Positions 26,658 through 35,546 of a stretch of DNA of 64,000 nucleotides are shown in pieces. The notes beneath the pieces are model-generated. The model worked only from the letters and a program-made list of their open reading frames with translations, was not told the DNA's origin and ran no database searches. Both the position numbers and the translations under genes were made by a program. Positions within the stretch are counted from its first letter, which is position 1; each line of letters starts with the position of its first letter. The DNA is from Trinickia symbiotica (GTDB lineage: Bacteria > Pseudomonadota > Gammaproteobacteria > Burkholderiales > Burkholderiaceae): assembly GCF_002934455.1 (NCBI RefSeq), contig NZ_PTIR01000020.1, positions 62,001 to 126,000 on the forward strand, in the 5' to 3' direction.

Positions 26658-27386
26658 ATGATCAAGTTTTCTGGCGTCAACAAATGGTACGGCGAGTATC
26701 ACGCGCTCGTGGATGTGAATGCCGAAGTGCGTAAAGGCGAAGTGGTCGTCGTGTGCGGACCTTCGGGGTCGGGAAAGTCGACGCTGATTCGCACCGTCAA
26801 CTGTCTCGAGGAAATCAACCGAGGGCAGATCTTTTTCGACGGACAGAACATTCACGACAGGAAGATCGGGCTGAATGCCTATCGCAGCCGTATTGGTTTC
26901 GTGTTCCAGCAGTTCAACCTGTTTCCGCATCTGTCCGTGCTCGACAACATCACGCTTTCGCCGATGCGAGTGAACGGACTCAAGCGCGCGGAGGCGGAGC
27001 GCAAAGCGTCGGAACTGCTGTCGCGCGTCGGTCTGTCGAGCAAGGCGAATGCATATCCTGCGCAGTTGTCCGGCGGTCAGCAGCAGCGCGTCGCGATTGC
27101 ACGGGCACTGGCGATGGACCCGCCCGCCATGCTGTTTGACGAGCCCACCAGCGCGCTCGACCCGGAAATGGTGGGGGAAGTACTGAACGTGATGAAAAGT
27201 CTCGCCCAGGAGGGAATGACGATGATGTGCGTCACGCACGAGATGGGCTTTGCACGTGAGGTCGCGGACCGCGTGTGGTTCATGGATGCCGGGCGGATGC
27301 TCGAAACGGCGACGCCTGAGGAGTTCTTCTCGCGTCCAAAGCACGCGCGGGCACAACGATTCCTGTCGGATCTACGCATGCATTAG
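26658..27386 (+). CDS. amino-acid ABC transporter ATP-binding protein (GltL/GlnQ type)
   Basis: 242-aa ATPase of the polar amino-acid importer. Walker A is GPSGSGKST, the Q-loop [14 protein letters not shown], the signature [15 protein letters not shown], Walker [13 protein letters not shown] and the switch His is in [15 protein letters not shown] 26658 begins the standard [12 protein letters not shown]; an open frame upstream to 26565 overlaps the permease gene and is not used. It lies 25 bases after permease 2. Confidence 0.94.
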   Translation: MIKFSGVNKWYGEYHALVDVNAEVRKGEVVVVCGPSGSGKSTLIRTVNCLEEINRGQIFFDGQNIHDRKIGLNAYRSRIGFVFQQFNLFPHLSVLDNITLSPMRVNGLKRAEAERKASELLSRVGLSSKANAYPAQLSGGQQQRVAIARALAMDPPAMLFDEPTSALDPEMVGEVLNVMKSLAQEGMTMMCVTHEMGFAREVADRVWFMDAGRMLETATPEEFFSRPKHARAQRFLSDLRMH

Positions 27387-27469
27387 ACGAGGCCGCAGGC
27401 CTTGATGAGCGAGATCGATACAGCTCGATCGGCCGTTGATTGCTCTACATAAACTTCAGGAGTTTGGAA

Positions 27470-28318
27470 ATGCAGGTAAAGAAGATTTGCGCCGGGATGT
27501 TAATCGCGTGGGGTGCGCTGGCGTGGATTGCGCCGGCTTGCGCCGATCAGTTGGCTGATATCAAGAGCCGTGGGGAACTTACCTGCGGCGTCTACTCGAA
27601 TGTCGAGCCGTTCTCTTATCCGAATGCGCAGACGAGGCAGCTGGAAGGCATGGATGTGGACTTGTGCAATGCCGTCGCAAAACAGATTGGTGTCAAGGCG
27701 AAGCTCGAACCGCTGGCCGTCGAAGCGCGCATTCCGCAATTGAAACTGGGGCGCGTCGATATTGTCGTCGCGAATCTGGCTTATACCAAAACGCGTGCGA
27801 CGCAGATCGAGTTCAGCGATTCGTACTATTCGACCAAAGAAGTGCTAGTGGTGAAGAAAGCCGACGCGAATAAAAAACTCGCTGATTTTGCGGGACAAAA
27901 GATCAGTGCCGCCGACGGTTCGACCTCCGCGCTGTCGATTCCGATCTCAATCAAGGGCGGGCAGGCCGTCACGTTCCATGATACGAGTTCGGCCTTCCTT
28001 GCACTGGAACAGAACAAGGTGAAGGGCTTTGTCACGAATCAGATGACGGCTACGAAGATCGCGAAGCAAGTGGAAGGCACGGACGGCGCCGTCGCGATCG
28101 CGTCCGAGCCGATGCTGATCGAGCCAATCGCGGTTGGTTTGCGGCAGAACGAACCGGCCTTGCTGGGCGCGGTCAACGAAGCGCTTGCAGCGATGGAGCA
28201 AAGCGGCGAAATGAGCAGTATCTTCGACAAATGGCTCGGGCCGAAGACGCCTTACGGACTCACGCGAACCGAGAAGGTGACGCCGATCAATCAGCTCAAG
28301 TTCACGCCGGTGTCCTGA
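27470..28318 (+). CDS. periplasmic amino-acid-binding protein of the ABC importer
   Basis: 282-aa family 3 solute-binding protein. A signal peptide (MQVKKICAGMLIAWGALAWIAPACA) is cleaved before DQLADIKSRGELTCGVYSNV. The conserved LEGMDVDLCNAVAKQIG and RVDIVVANLAYTKTRATQIEFS segments mark the ligand-binding lobes. CAGGAG precedes ATG 27470 by seven bases. The ligand is not certain; family members bind glutamate, glutamine, cystine or related polar compounds. It closes the importer genes, with gluconokinase one base after its stop. Confidence 0.92.
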   Translation: MQVKKICAGMLIAWGALAWIAPACADQLADIKSRGELTCGVYSNVEPFSYPNAQTRQLEGMDVDLCNAVAKQIGVKAKLEPLAVEARIPQLKLGRVDIVVANLAYTKTRATQIEFSDSYYSTKEVLVVKKADANKKLADFAGQKISAADGSTSALSIPISIKGGQAVTFHDTSSAFLALEQNKVKGFVTNQMTATKIAKQVEGTDGAVAIASEPMLIEPIAVGLRQNEPALLGAVNEALAAMEQSGEMSSIFDKWLGPKTPYGLTRTEKVTPINQLKFTPVS

Positions 28319-28319
28319 C

Positions 28320-28838
28320 GTGGCATATAAGGTCGTCGTGATGGGGGTGTCGGGATCTGGCAAATCAACACTCGCGCGCCGTCTCGCTCAGGCGCTCAAC
28401 GGTAGCTTCATCGAAGGGGACGACCATCACGCGGAGGACAGCCGCGATAAGATGCGTCGAGGCATTGCGTTGTGCGACAGTGATCGGGAACCCTGGTTGG
28501 ATCGGTTATCGGCATGTATGCGCGCGAACGCCGACACGACCGTCCTCTCGTGCTCCGCGTTGAAGCGAAGCTACCGTGCGCGCTTGCGCGCCGGCGTGGA
28601 CGAACTGAAGTTCGTGTTCCTCGACATCTCGTTGTCTGAAGCCATCGAACGAGTCTCGCAACGACGTGGCCATGAGTTTCCGACCTCTCTGGTTGCCGAT
28701 CAGTTTGCGGCGCTGGAGTCGCCGGCCGGTGAAGGACGCGTGCTGTGCCTGTCTGCGGGGCAGGCGGTCGGACGCAATGTCGCCGCGGCCGCGCGATGGA
28801 TCCGCTCGGAGATGGAGCATAGTGTAAGCATTGAGTGA
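28320..28838 (+). CDS. gntK: gluconokinase (GTG start)
   Basis: 172-aa P-loop gluconate kinase making 6-phosphogluconate. Walker A GVSGSGKS is at residues 9-16, followed by the family motifs FIEGDDHH, RDKMRRGIALCDSDREPWL and LSCSALKRSYRARLR. The start is GTG 28320, one base after the binding-protein stop, indicating that it is cotranscribed with the importer. Together with IdnD and the following reductase it completes a route from L-idonate/5-ketogluconate to the pentose phosphate or Entner-Doudoroff pathways. Confidence 0.92.
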   Translation: MAYKVVVMGVSGSGKSTLARRLAQALNGSFIEGDDHHAEDSRDKMRRGIALCDSDREPWLDRLSACMRANADTTVLSCSALKRSYRARLRAGVDELKFVFLDISLSEAIERVSQRRGHEFPTSLVADQFAALESPAGEGRVLCLSAGQAVGRNVAAAARWIRSEMEHSVSIE

Positions 28839-28851
28839 ACGAGGAGTAGAG

Positions 28852-29625
28852 TTGAAAGACAACCTGGAAATGTTCGATCTTTCAGGCCGCCGTGCGCTGG
28901 TCACAGGATCGAGTACGGGAATCGGCTTCGCACTCGCCAAAGGACTGGCGGGCGCGGGCGCGGAAGTCGTGCTGAATGCGCGCAACGAGGCGCGGCTGGC
29001 GGAAGCCGTCGGGCGTTTGCGCAAAGAAGGCGCAACAGTCCATGCAGCACGCTTCGACGTGACGTCGCCGGACGAAGTCCAAGCGGCCATCGCGGGTATC
29101 GAGCAGGATGTCGGCGCAATCGACATCCTTATCAACAATGCCGGGATGCAGCGCCGCGCGCCGCTCGAGCAGTTCTCGCACGAACAGTGGGAAGAACTGA
29201 TGAAGACCAACGTCGAGAGCGTGTTTCTGGTGGGCCAGGCGGTCGCGCGGTACATGATCGAGCGCAAGCGCGGCAAGATCATCAACATCTGTTCAGTACA
29301 GAGCGAGCTGGGTCGTCCGAGCATTGCCGCTTATACCGCGAGCAAAGGCGCCGTGAAGATGCTGACCAAGGGCATGGCAATCGACTGGGGCCAGCACGGC
29401 ATTCAGGTGAACGGCTTGGGGCCCGGATACTTCAAGACTGAGTTGACGGAAGCGCTCGTGAAAGACGAGAAATTCAGCAGCTGGTTGATTGGCCGCACGC
29501 CTTCGCGTCGCTGGGGCGATGTGGAGGATCTCGTCGGCGCGGCAGTGTTTCTGGCGAGCAGTGCGTCGAACTTCGTCAACGGTCATATCCTGTATGTGGA
29601 TGGGGGCGTGACGGCGACGCTCTAG
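28852..29625 (+). CDS. idnO: gluconate 5-dehydrogenase-like SDR
   Basis: 257-aa SDR of the IdnO/Gno group interconverting 5-ketogluconate and gluconate. It has FDLSGRRALVTGSSTGIG, NNAG, the catalytic Ser of INICSVQSELGRPSIAAYTASKG with Tyr and Lys, and GPGYFKTELTEALV, typical of gluconate 5-dehydrogenases. The start is uncertain: TTG 28852 has GAGGAG five bases upstream and is chosen over TTG 28831, which overlaps gntK, and ATG 28870. It is the last gene of the importer operon. Confidence 0.87.
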   Translation: MKDNLEMFDLSGRRALVTGSSTGIGFALAKGLAGAGAEVVLNARNEARLAEAVGRLRKEGATVHAARFDVTSPDEVQAAIAGIEQDVGAIDILINNAGMQRRAPLEQFSHEQWEELMKTNVESVFLVGQAVARYMIERKRGKIINICSVQSELGRPSIAAYTASKGAVKMLTKGMAIDWGQHGIQVNGLGPGYFKTELTEALVKDEKFSSWLIGRTPSRRWGDVEDLVGAAVFLASSASNFVNGHILYVDGGVTATL

Positions 29626-29722
29626 GTTCGTGTCGCTACGTGATTTAATTAACCTGCGCGATCCGGATGGACGTGTGTGGCGACATCAGGCGCCGGCCAA
29701 GGCTGATCGATAAGGAGGGACC

Positions 29723-30583
29723 ATGAGCGAAGCACAGGACGACGGCCCGGATAGCACAGCCGCACGGGTTGCATTGTGGCGTGCCCTGCATGTTCAGATC
29801 GATGCGCCGCCGCACGTGCTCGATGACGAGATAGGTCTTCGGCTGCTTGCACCGGATGCCGGCTGGCGGCAGCGCGGCGACATGAATCCTGAGTTCACTC
29901 GCCCATTTCGCGCATCGATCGTCGCGCGCGCTCGCTTCATCGAGGATCTTGTCGTCGAGCAAGCAGCGCACGGACTAACGCAGTACGTAATCGTCGGTGC
30001 TGGTCTCGACAGCTTTGCGCAGCGACGGCCGGACATTGCCGCTGGCTTGACGGTCTTCGAAGTCGATCGACCCGGCCCGCAGAGGTGGAAGCGTCGGCGC
30101 TTGGCTGAACTCGGTTTCGGCGTGCCGGATTGGTTGCGCTTCGTGCCCGTCGACTTCGAGGCGGGCGGATCGTGGCGAGAGGGGCTGACAGCAGCCGGCT
30201 TCGATGCAGGCAAGCCGGCCGTCGTAGTGTCGACGGGCGTCAGCATGTATCTGACGAAGGAGGCAAACGCGGCGGCGCTGCGTGAAGTCGCGGCGCTCGC
30301 ACCCGGGTCCACGCTTGCAATGACATTCCTGCTGCCGCTGGAATTGGCGGACGCGGACGTGCGGCCGGGGCTCGAGATAGCCGCCAAGGGTGCGCAAGCG
30401 AGCGGCACGCCGTTCATCAGCTTCTTCACGCCGGCACAGATGTTGGAATTGGCCAAGGAGAGTGGCTTCACGGCCGCACTGCACGTGTCGGCAGATGACC
30501 TGACGCAGCGCTACTTCGCCGGCCGATCGGACGGCCTTCGTCCACCGAGCAACGCCGAAGAACTGCTAATCGCGACGACGTAG
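29723..30583 (+). CDS. class I SAM-dependent methyltransferase (LCMT/PPM-type)
   Basis: 286-aa methyltransferase of the leucine carboxyl methyltransferase-like family, often found in actinobacteria and Burkholderia. Family marks are the N-terminal DSTAARVALWRALHVQID, RASIVARARFIEDLV, the SAM-binding strand VIVGAGLDSFAQR and the acidic VFEVDRPGPQRWKRRRL. GVSMYLTKEAN follows the post-I motif. The substrate is unknown. An AAGGAGG-type site precedes ATG 29723. No LysR-type site was seen in front of it, so it probably lies outside the regulon. Confidence 0.85.
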   Translation: MSEAQDDGPDSTAARVALWRALHVQIDAPPHVLDDEIGLRLLAPDAGWRQRGDMNPEFTRPFRASIVARARFIEDLVVEQAAHGLTQYVIVGAGLDSFAQRRPDIAAGLTVFEVDRPGPQRWKRRRLAELGFGVPDWLRFVPVDFEAGGSWREGLTAAGFDAGKPAVVVSTGVSMYLTKEANAAALREVAALAPGSTLAMTFLLPLELADADVRPGLEIAAKGAQASGTPFISFFTPAQMLELAKESGFTAALHVSADDLTQRYFAGRSDGLRPPSNAEELLIATT

Positions 30584-30584
30584 C

Positions 30585-31121
30585 TCAAAAGACCACACGA
30601 ACTGCGACGAATATCGCCGCTCCCGCGGCGATCAGCAATAGCGCATTGATTCGCGTGCGCATCACGCAGACGGTCGAAATGGCTGCAAGCACGCGCGCCA
30701 ACCATCCGCCGTCGAGTCCCTGCAGCAGCACATAGACTGAAGCGAGCAGCATGCCGGCCGCCACCGGCCGCAGTCCCGTTTCGAGCGCGATCTGCCAGCG
30801 CGCGCCTTGATGACGTCGCCACATGTGTGCGACATCGTAGATGAGGAAGGCGGTGGGGCCGAATAGCGCGAGCGTCGCAATGACGGCACCCCAAAGTCCC
30901 GCGACCTGCCAGCCGATCAGCGTCGCTAGCAGCGAGCCCGGGCCCGGCGCCATTCGCGCAATGGCGAAGTCGTTCATGAATTGGTCGGTCGTCATCCAAT
31001 GATGGACATCGACCACCTGTCGCTGAATGTCGGCGATGATGGTTTGCCCGCCGCCGATCGTGGCGATCGAAAGCGGTGCGAATAGGGCGGCCAGTGCCGC
31101 GTAACGGCTTGTGCTCGACAT
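30585..31121 (-). CDS. chrA: chromate transporter, C-terminal-half subunit
   Basis: 178-aa short-chain CHR protein. It contains the CHR motif region (SIATIGGGQTIIADIQRQVVD) and FNDFAIARMAPGPGSLLATLIGWQV-like membrane segments followed by further helices. Short CHR proteins occur as tandem pairs whose two halves have opposite membrane orientation and together equal one long ChrA that exports chromate. Its ATG overlaps the stop of the preceding half by one base, so both are coupled. Confidence 0.85.
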   Translation of the reverse strand: MSSTSRYAALAALFAPLSIATIGGGQTIIADIQRQVVDVHHWMTTDQFMNDFAIARMAPGPGSLLATLIGWQVAGLWGAVIATLALFGPTAFLIYDVAHMWRRHQGARWQIALETGLRPVAAGMLLASVYVLLQGLDGGWLARVLAAISTVCVMRTRINALLLIAAGAAIFVAVRVVF

Positions 31122-31813
31122 CAGCGTTCGGCTGCCGACGATGCGGCGCCTGCACGCCGGTACTCGAGCGCAACGCTCACGCTTCCCGCGGCCAATACGG
31201 TCCAGACAAGTGGCCAATGCAGGAAGCCCACGGCGACGAACGTCAGGGCCGCCACCAAGAACGGAAATATGCGGTGCGGCAGACGGCGCACGGCGGTTAG
31301 TGCCATCGATATCGATAGCCCGATCGCGGCAGCGGCTGCGCCTGCCAGCGCGACATGAGTCAACGAGAAGCGCGCGAGCGTCGAGAACAATACGCCGAGC
31401 ACGATGATGAGAAAGGCCGGGGGGATGATGATGCCGGCAAAGCCTGCGACCGCGCCGCGCCAACCGCACAAGCGATAGCCGATCCAGATCGCGAGGTTTT
31501 TGACGTTGACGCCTGGGAGCGCTTGAGAGAGCGCCAGGCCGTTGAGAAACTCGTCTTCGTCGATCCAATGCCGTTCGTCGACGAACTCGCGCATCATTCG
31601 CCCGCTCAGTCCGCCGCCAAAGCTCGTCAACCCGATCTGAGAAAAAACCAGAAACAGCTTCGACACACCGGGGCGAGGCGCGCCGCTCGTGAGCGGCTCA
31701 GACGGATCGGCGGGTTTCGGGTCGAGCATTGATTTCGCTGGCTGAGATGAAACGACTGCGATGGTACCGCCGATGCCTGACGATTTGCTTCCGGCTCGTT
31801 TGCGGGCCATCAC
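31121..31813 (-). CDS. chrA: chromate transporter, N-terminal-half subunit
   Basis: 230-aa CHR-family membrane protein. After a polar N-terminal region of about 50 residues come FLVFSQIGLTSFGGGLSGRMM, the Pro-Gly motif ALSQALPGVNVKNLAIWIGY and several helices. This is the first half of a bipartite ChrA. The long N-terminus is unusual; starts at 31810 or 31729 are possible, but none has a clear ribosome binding site. It forms a two-gene operon with the C-terminal half. Confidence 0.83.
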   Translation of the reverse strand: MMARKRAGSKSSGIGGTIAVVSSQPAKSMLDPKPADPSEPLTSGAPRPGVSKLFLVFSQIGLTSFGGGLSGRMMREFVDERHWIDEDEFLNGLALSQALPGVNVKNLAIWIGYRLCGWRGAVAGFAGIIIPPAFLIIVLGVLFSTLARFSLTHVALAGAAAAAIGLSISMALTAVRRLPHRIFPFLVAALTFVAVGFLHWPLVWTVLAAGSVSVALEYRRAGAASSAAER

Positions 31814-32288
31814 CGACGGTCGAAGCGGCGTGCCGGCAGTGCGTTACTGCGCGGCGAGTTTATGCAGATAGTTGATGATGACATTTGACGTGGGAAGCCT
31901 ACGGCGCGCACGGCCCGACATCGCGAGCGCAATGGTGACGGTATTCGTTGGGGTCGCAAGGCATAATACGGCGGCCTTTGGCTGAATGATTACAAAATCT
32001 TGCCCATTCTCGAATAGGTCCTGAGACCGCAGCCCCTAAAGACGGCGCCAGCCTGAGCCGCTCAGGCTGGGCTCCTGGATGCACGAAAAGTGACGATCTG
32101 GGATAATAAAGTGCTGTCTATCGACAGCGATCGTTTCTTCAGGACAAGTTAAACGCTCATGGCTGCAATGCCGGCTGCACCCCACCTTTCATTTCTCAAT
32201 CCACAGATCAAACACGCATTGAACGAGCGAGGCAGCCGCGGAACTCGCGCCTACGCTCCCGCGATCGCAGCGACGCGCGGAGGCAGCA
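31814..32288. other. intergenic region with one hairpin
   Basis: No gene seen between the chromate transporter and the exporter gene. A perfect 10-bp stem with a 3-base loop (CCAGCCTGAG / CTCAGGCTGG) lies at 32048-32070. A TAATAA-type AT-rich patch near 32103-32110 could be part of the exporter promoter. Confidence 0.5.
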
Positions 32289-33776
32289 ATGGAGGGCACT
32301 GAAGGGCTCTCCGCGCCGGCTCGCGCCGCTTCCCCCGTCCGCTCGTTTCGCGAATTGCTGCTGGCGATGCTCGGCATCGGGCTCGTCAATATGCTCGTGG
32401 CGCTCGATCAGACGGTCGTCAGCACGGCATTGCCCTCGATCGTCGCCGACCTGAAGGGCGCGGAATACTACGCATGGATCGCGAGCGTCTATTTGCTCGC
32501 ATCGGTCGTCTCAGTGCCGATCTTCGGCCGGCTCGGCGACTACTTCGGTCGCAAGGGTTTCGTCATCGCGTCGATCACGACGTTTACGCTCGCATCCGCG
32601 TTATGCGGACTCGCTCCGAACGTCGAGACACTCGTGTTCGCGAGAGCGCTGCAGGGCGTCGGCGGCGGAATGATGGTCGGCACCGCCTTCGCCTCGATCC
32701 CCGATCTCTTTCCCGATCCGCACGCTCGTGTGCGCTGGCAGGTCGTCATGGCGGGCTCCTATGGGATCGCCACGGCAGCCGGACCGTTTCTCGGCGGATT
32801 CCTTAGTTCTACTTATGGTTGGCGCTCGACGTTTCTCGTCAACCTGCCGGTCGGTCTCGCCGGCCTTTACATCGTGATTCGCTATTTGCCGCGTATCGCA
32901 CACGGCGGCAAGGCGCGCGCAAAGATCGATTGGCTCGGCGCGGCCTTTTTGTCGGTGCTGCTTGCGTCGCTGCAGATGGGCATCGAGCGGTTGCCGACGA
33001 ACGGATTTGGCGTATCGACTCTGAGGTTTTGCGCGATAGCGATCGGTTCATGCATCGCGCTATACGCGTGGGAAAAGCGGCACGCCCAACCGATTTTGCC
33101 GATCGACTTGTTTGCGGATCGCAATCTCGTGCTGCTGTTTCTGCTTTCGTTCGCCGCCGGTTTCGCGATGTTTTCGATGTTGTTCTTCATGCCGCTGTTG
33201 CTGCAGACGGGTTTCGGCATGACGCCTCAGGCGGCGGGGCTCGCGGTGACGCCGCTCCCGGTTTGTCTCGCGCTCGGCAGCATGGTGAACACGCGGATCG
33301 TCACGCGTCTGCGCGTACCGATGTCGATCGTCACGCTCGGCTATGCGTTGATCGGCGCGGGCTGCTTCGGGGCGACGCTGCTCGGCGGGACGAGCCCACA
33401 CCTGTTGGGCGCGGTCTCGATGGCCGCGGCAGGCGTCGGGCTCGGCTTCATTCTCAACAACCTGAATGTCTTCTCGCAGGAACTGAGCGGGCGCACGCGC
33501 TTTGGCATCATCACGGGCCTCATTCAGTCCACCCGAATGGTCGGCGGCATGCTCGGGACCGCCACGATCGGCACGCTGGTCGCGCGCAGTCTCGCGCGCG
33601 TCGTGGCGGACCCCAATCATGCCGCGCTCGAGCAAGGGCAAAGCGCCGTCGTACATGCGATCCATATGGGTTTTTCGATCGACGTGGTCGTCATGTGCGG
33701 TGCGGTCTATTGCACGCGGCGTCTCGTCGGTGTGCGGCTGCGTCGATCCTCCGTGCAGAGTCCATTGGCGGAATGA
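32289..33776 (+). CDS. MFS drug exporter (DHA2, EmrB-like)
   Basis: 495-aa, 14-helix major facilitator. Family marks are the motif LDQTVVSTALPSIVADL in helix 1, the loop 2-3 motif GRLGDYFGRKG, ALQGVGGGMMVG in helix 4 and the antiporter motif C-like GSYGIATAAGPFLGGFL with WRSTFLVNLPVG. It probably exports drugs or organic compounds with proton exchange. GGAGG precedes ATG 32289. No partner EmrA-type gene is next to it. Confidence 0.9.
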   Translation: MEGTEGLSAPARAASPVRSFRELLLAMLGIGLVNMLVALDQTVVSTALPSIVADLKGAEYYAWIASVYLLASVVSVPIFGRLGDYFGRKGFVIASITTFTLASALCGLAPNVETLVFARALQGVGGGMMVGTAFASIPDLFPDPHARVRWQVVMAGSYGIATAAGPFLGGFLSSTYGWRSTFLVNLPVGLAGLYIVIRYLPRIAHGGKARAKIDWLGAAFLSVLLASLQMGIERLPTNGFGVSTLRFCAIAIGSCIALYAWEKRHAQPILPIDLFADRNLVLLFLLSFAAGFAMFSMLFFMPLLLQTGFGMTPQAAGLAVTPLPVCLALGSMVNTRIVTRLRVPMSIVTLGYALIGAGCFGATLLGGTSPHLLGAVSMAAAGVGLGFILNNLNVFSQELSGRTRFGIITGLIQSTRMVGGMLGTATIGTLVARSLARVVADPNHAALEQGQSAVVHAIHMGFSIDVVVMCGAVYCTRRLVGVRLRRSSVQSPLAE

Positions 33777-33890
33777 CGGTGCGCCGCGCCGCGGCGGCCA
33801 CGCCTGGCTGAGCGCGGGACGAGCCGCTTGCGTGGCTCGGCCGATGCGACAATTCGATTTTGCACTCCCTCATCGCCAAGGAATTCTTCG

Positions 33891-34676
33891 ATGTCGTCCA
33901 CCTCTTCGAAACTGCCCCGCGTACTGCTCACGAACGACGATGGAATCGATGCCCCCGGTCTTGCCGCACTTGAGGCGGTCGCGGCCGAGCTCGCGGACGA
34001 GGTCTGGGTCGTGGCGCCCGAGCACGATCAGAGCGGCACATCGCATTCGATCAGCCTGCATTCGCCGTTGCGCGTCAGTCGGCAAGGCGACCGCCGGTTC
34101 GGCGTTGCGGGCACGCCCGGCGATTGTGTCGTGATGGCCGTGCGTCATCTGATGGTGGACTCTCCGCCGACGCTCGTGCTTTCCGGCATCAACCGCGGCG
34201 GCAATCTCGGTGTCGAGACGATGTTTTCCGGGACGGTCGGCGCCGCGATGACGGGTCTTTTGCTCGGACTTCCTTCGATCGCGTTGAGCCAGACTTTTAC
34301 CGATAGCAAGACGGTACGGTGGGATACGGCACGCGCGCTTGCGCCCGGCGTCATTCGTCGGTTGCTCGATGTCTCCCACGCGGAGCCCGTTTGCCTCAAT
34401 GTGAACTTCCCCGATGTCGATGCGGCCGCGGCGGGGCCGTTGTCGGTCACGCGTCAAGGCCCCGGGCTCGTGCAAGGTATCAATGTGCTGCCGAACGTCG
34501 ATCCTCGCGGCATCGACTATTTCTGGATGCGATTTCAGCGTGGCCCCCGTGAGAACGGACCGGATACGGAGACGGCGGTCGTGGCCGCGGGCGGTATCTC
34601 CGTCACGCCGCTCGCATTCGAGCGTACGGACGAGCGCGCGTTCACGGTGCTTGCCGACGCGTTGCGGACTGACTGA
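33891..34676 (+). CDS. surE: 5'/3'-nucleotidase SurE
   Basis: 261-aa metal-dependent nucleotidase acting on nucleoside monophosphates. The metal site DDGIDAPG near the N-terminus, HDQSGTSHSIS, GTPGDCV and SGINRGGN are diagnostic. ATG 33891 (MSSTSSKLPRVLLTNDDG) has AAGGA upstream and is preferred over 33828. In Burkholderia surE usually neighbours pcm, nlpD and rpoS; these are not present here, so this may be an extra copy. Confidence 0.93.
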   Translation: MSSTSSKLPRVLLTNDDGIDAPGLAALEAVAAELADEVWVVAPEHDQSGTSHSISLHSPLRVSRQGDRRFGVAGTPGDCVVMAVRHLMVDSPPTLVLSGINRGGNLGVETMFSGTVGAAMTGLLLGLPSIALSQTFTDSKTVRWDTARALAPGVIRRLLDVSHAEPVCLNVNFPDVDAAAAGPLSVTRQGPGLVQGINVLPNVDPRGIDYFWMRFQRGPRENGPDTETAVVAAGGISVTPLAFERTDERAFTVLADALRTD

Positions 34677-34789
34677 TTGAACGGCGAGCGGCGCGGGCGC
34701 CTCGCGGTAACCCGGCGCGTACCGGCTTGGCGCCGCACCGCCGGAAGCGGTTCTCAACAAAGCGGCGAGGCGGCAGCTCGCCTAGGGAT

Positions 34790-34824
34790 TTGTCTAAGGG
34801 TAAACAACTAGGTATAAACCCTAG
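34790..34824 (+). promoter_or_regulatory. promoter with CTAGG...CCCTAG palindrome before a tiny gene
   Basis: TTGTCT at 34790-34795 and TATAAA at 34813-34818 are separated by 17 bp. The -10 lies inside the inverted repeat CTAGGTATAAACCCTAG (34808-34824). A similar palindrome (CTAGGG-AAAA-CCCTAG) lies next to the promoter of the small DUF3563 gene at 52130-52145. A copy of CTAGGG is also at 34782-34787. Confidence 0.55.
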
Positions 34825-34873
34825 ATCGTGCTATGATTGGCGCTCGTATAGGTAAGCCAGTCGTCACGTCCCG

Positions 34874-35068
34874 ATGAAAACCTTCGAAAAAATTGCCTTC
34901 TCGCTCGTCACGATGTTCGGTCTGATGTGCTTTGCTGTCGTCGTCTACGGCAGCAGCCCCGATGCGCGCGATGCGGTTCATGAAGTAATCCACGCCAGCG
35001 AGAATTGGCCAGCTTCCTCTTGCTCGATGAGCCCCACCGACCCGTGCACGATGTATTGGCTCAACTGA
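34874..35068 (+). CDS. tiny single-helix membrane or exported protein
   Basis: 64-aa product starting MKTFEKIAFSLVTMFGLMCF, with one hydrophobic segment (about 8-25) followed by a polar tail containing CSMSPTDPCTMYWLN. The two late cysteines could form a disulfide in the periplasm. It has a good promoter upstream and a strong terminator downstream, which supports a real gene although the ribosome binding site is weak. I do not recognise the family. Confidence 0.6.
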   Translation: MKTFEKIAFSLVTMFGLMCFAVVVYGSSPDARDAVHEVIHASENWPASSCSMSPTDPCTMYWLN

Positions 35069-35546
35069 GTCGGCTTGTCGCTTCTCCGCCATTGCTGTTG
35101 GCTACTGCTTCGGGCGCGAATCGCCCGGGGTTCGCCCGCTCGCCTCGTCTGTCCCGTCGTGCGACAACCATAGGGTGCGGCGCCCAATGAGGCGCCGCGC
35201 GCTTTTACACGCGCCTGCGGTAATCGCCTAGGTCTTCTCTTCGAGATTCGCGCCGAATCGCGGCCACGGTTTTGAAGGCCAGCGACTCCTCCGTACTTTC
35301 CCGCCTTCTGTCAAGAAGTGAACGGCCCGCGTAGCGGCGCCGTCGTCAACGCCGTCACCATGTCCCGCGATCGGTGCCGACTTCTGCTTCGCCCATGAGT
35401 TTCCGAGAACGAAGCATTCGGAAATTGTCACTTGTTCGCGCCTTTATGGCTTCTTAGGATCGGTTGGACCAGTCGCGATGTAGCGCGCCGCCGATCACAG
35501 AGCTCGCTTGCATCGATTTCCCTCGGACTTTTCGGGTCTCTTCGAC
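35069..35546. other. intergenic region upstream of the MFS gene
   Basis: Apart from the terminator at 35177-35206 I see no gene, RNA or repeat. The stretch 35220-35440 has only short shadow frames. Confidence 0.5.
35177..35206 (+). terminator. terminator downstream of the tiny membrane protein gene
   Basis: GCGGCGCC (35177-35184) pairs with GGCGCCGC (35191-35198) over a 6-base loop, followed by GCGCTTTT. Confidence 0.7.

Noticed and set aside
30662-31568. Frame extending the C-terminal chromate transporter half upstream
   Set aside because: The extension is out of phase with the N-terminal half and reads Arg-rich; the true start overlaps the TGA at 31121.
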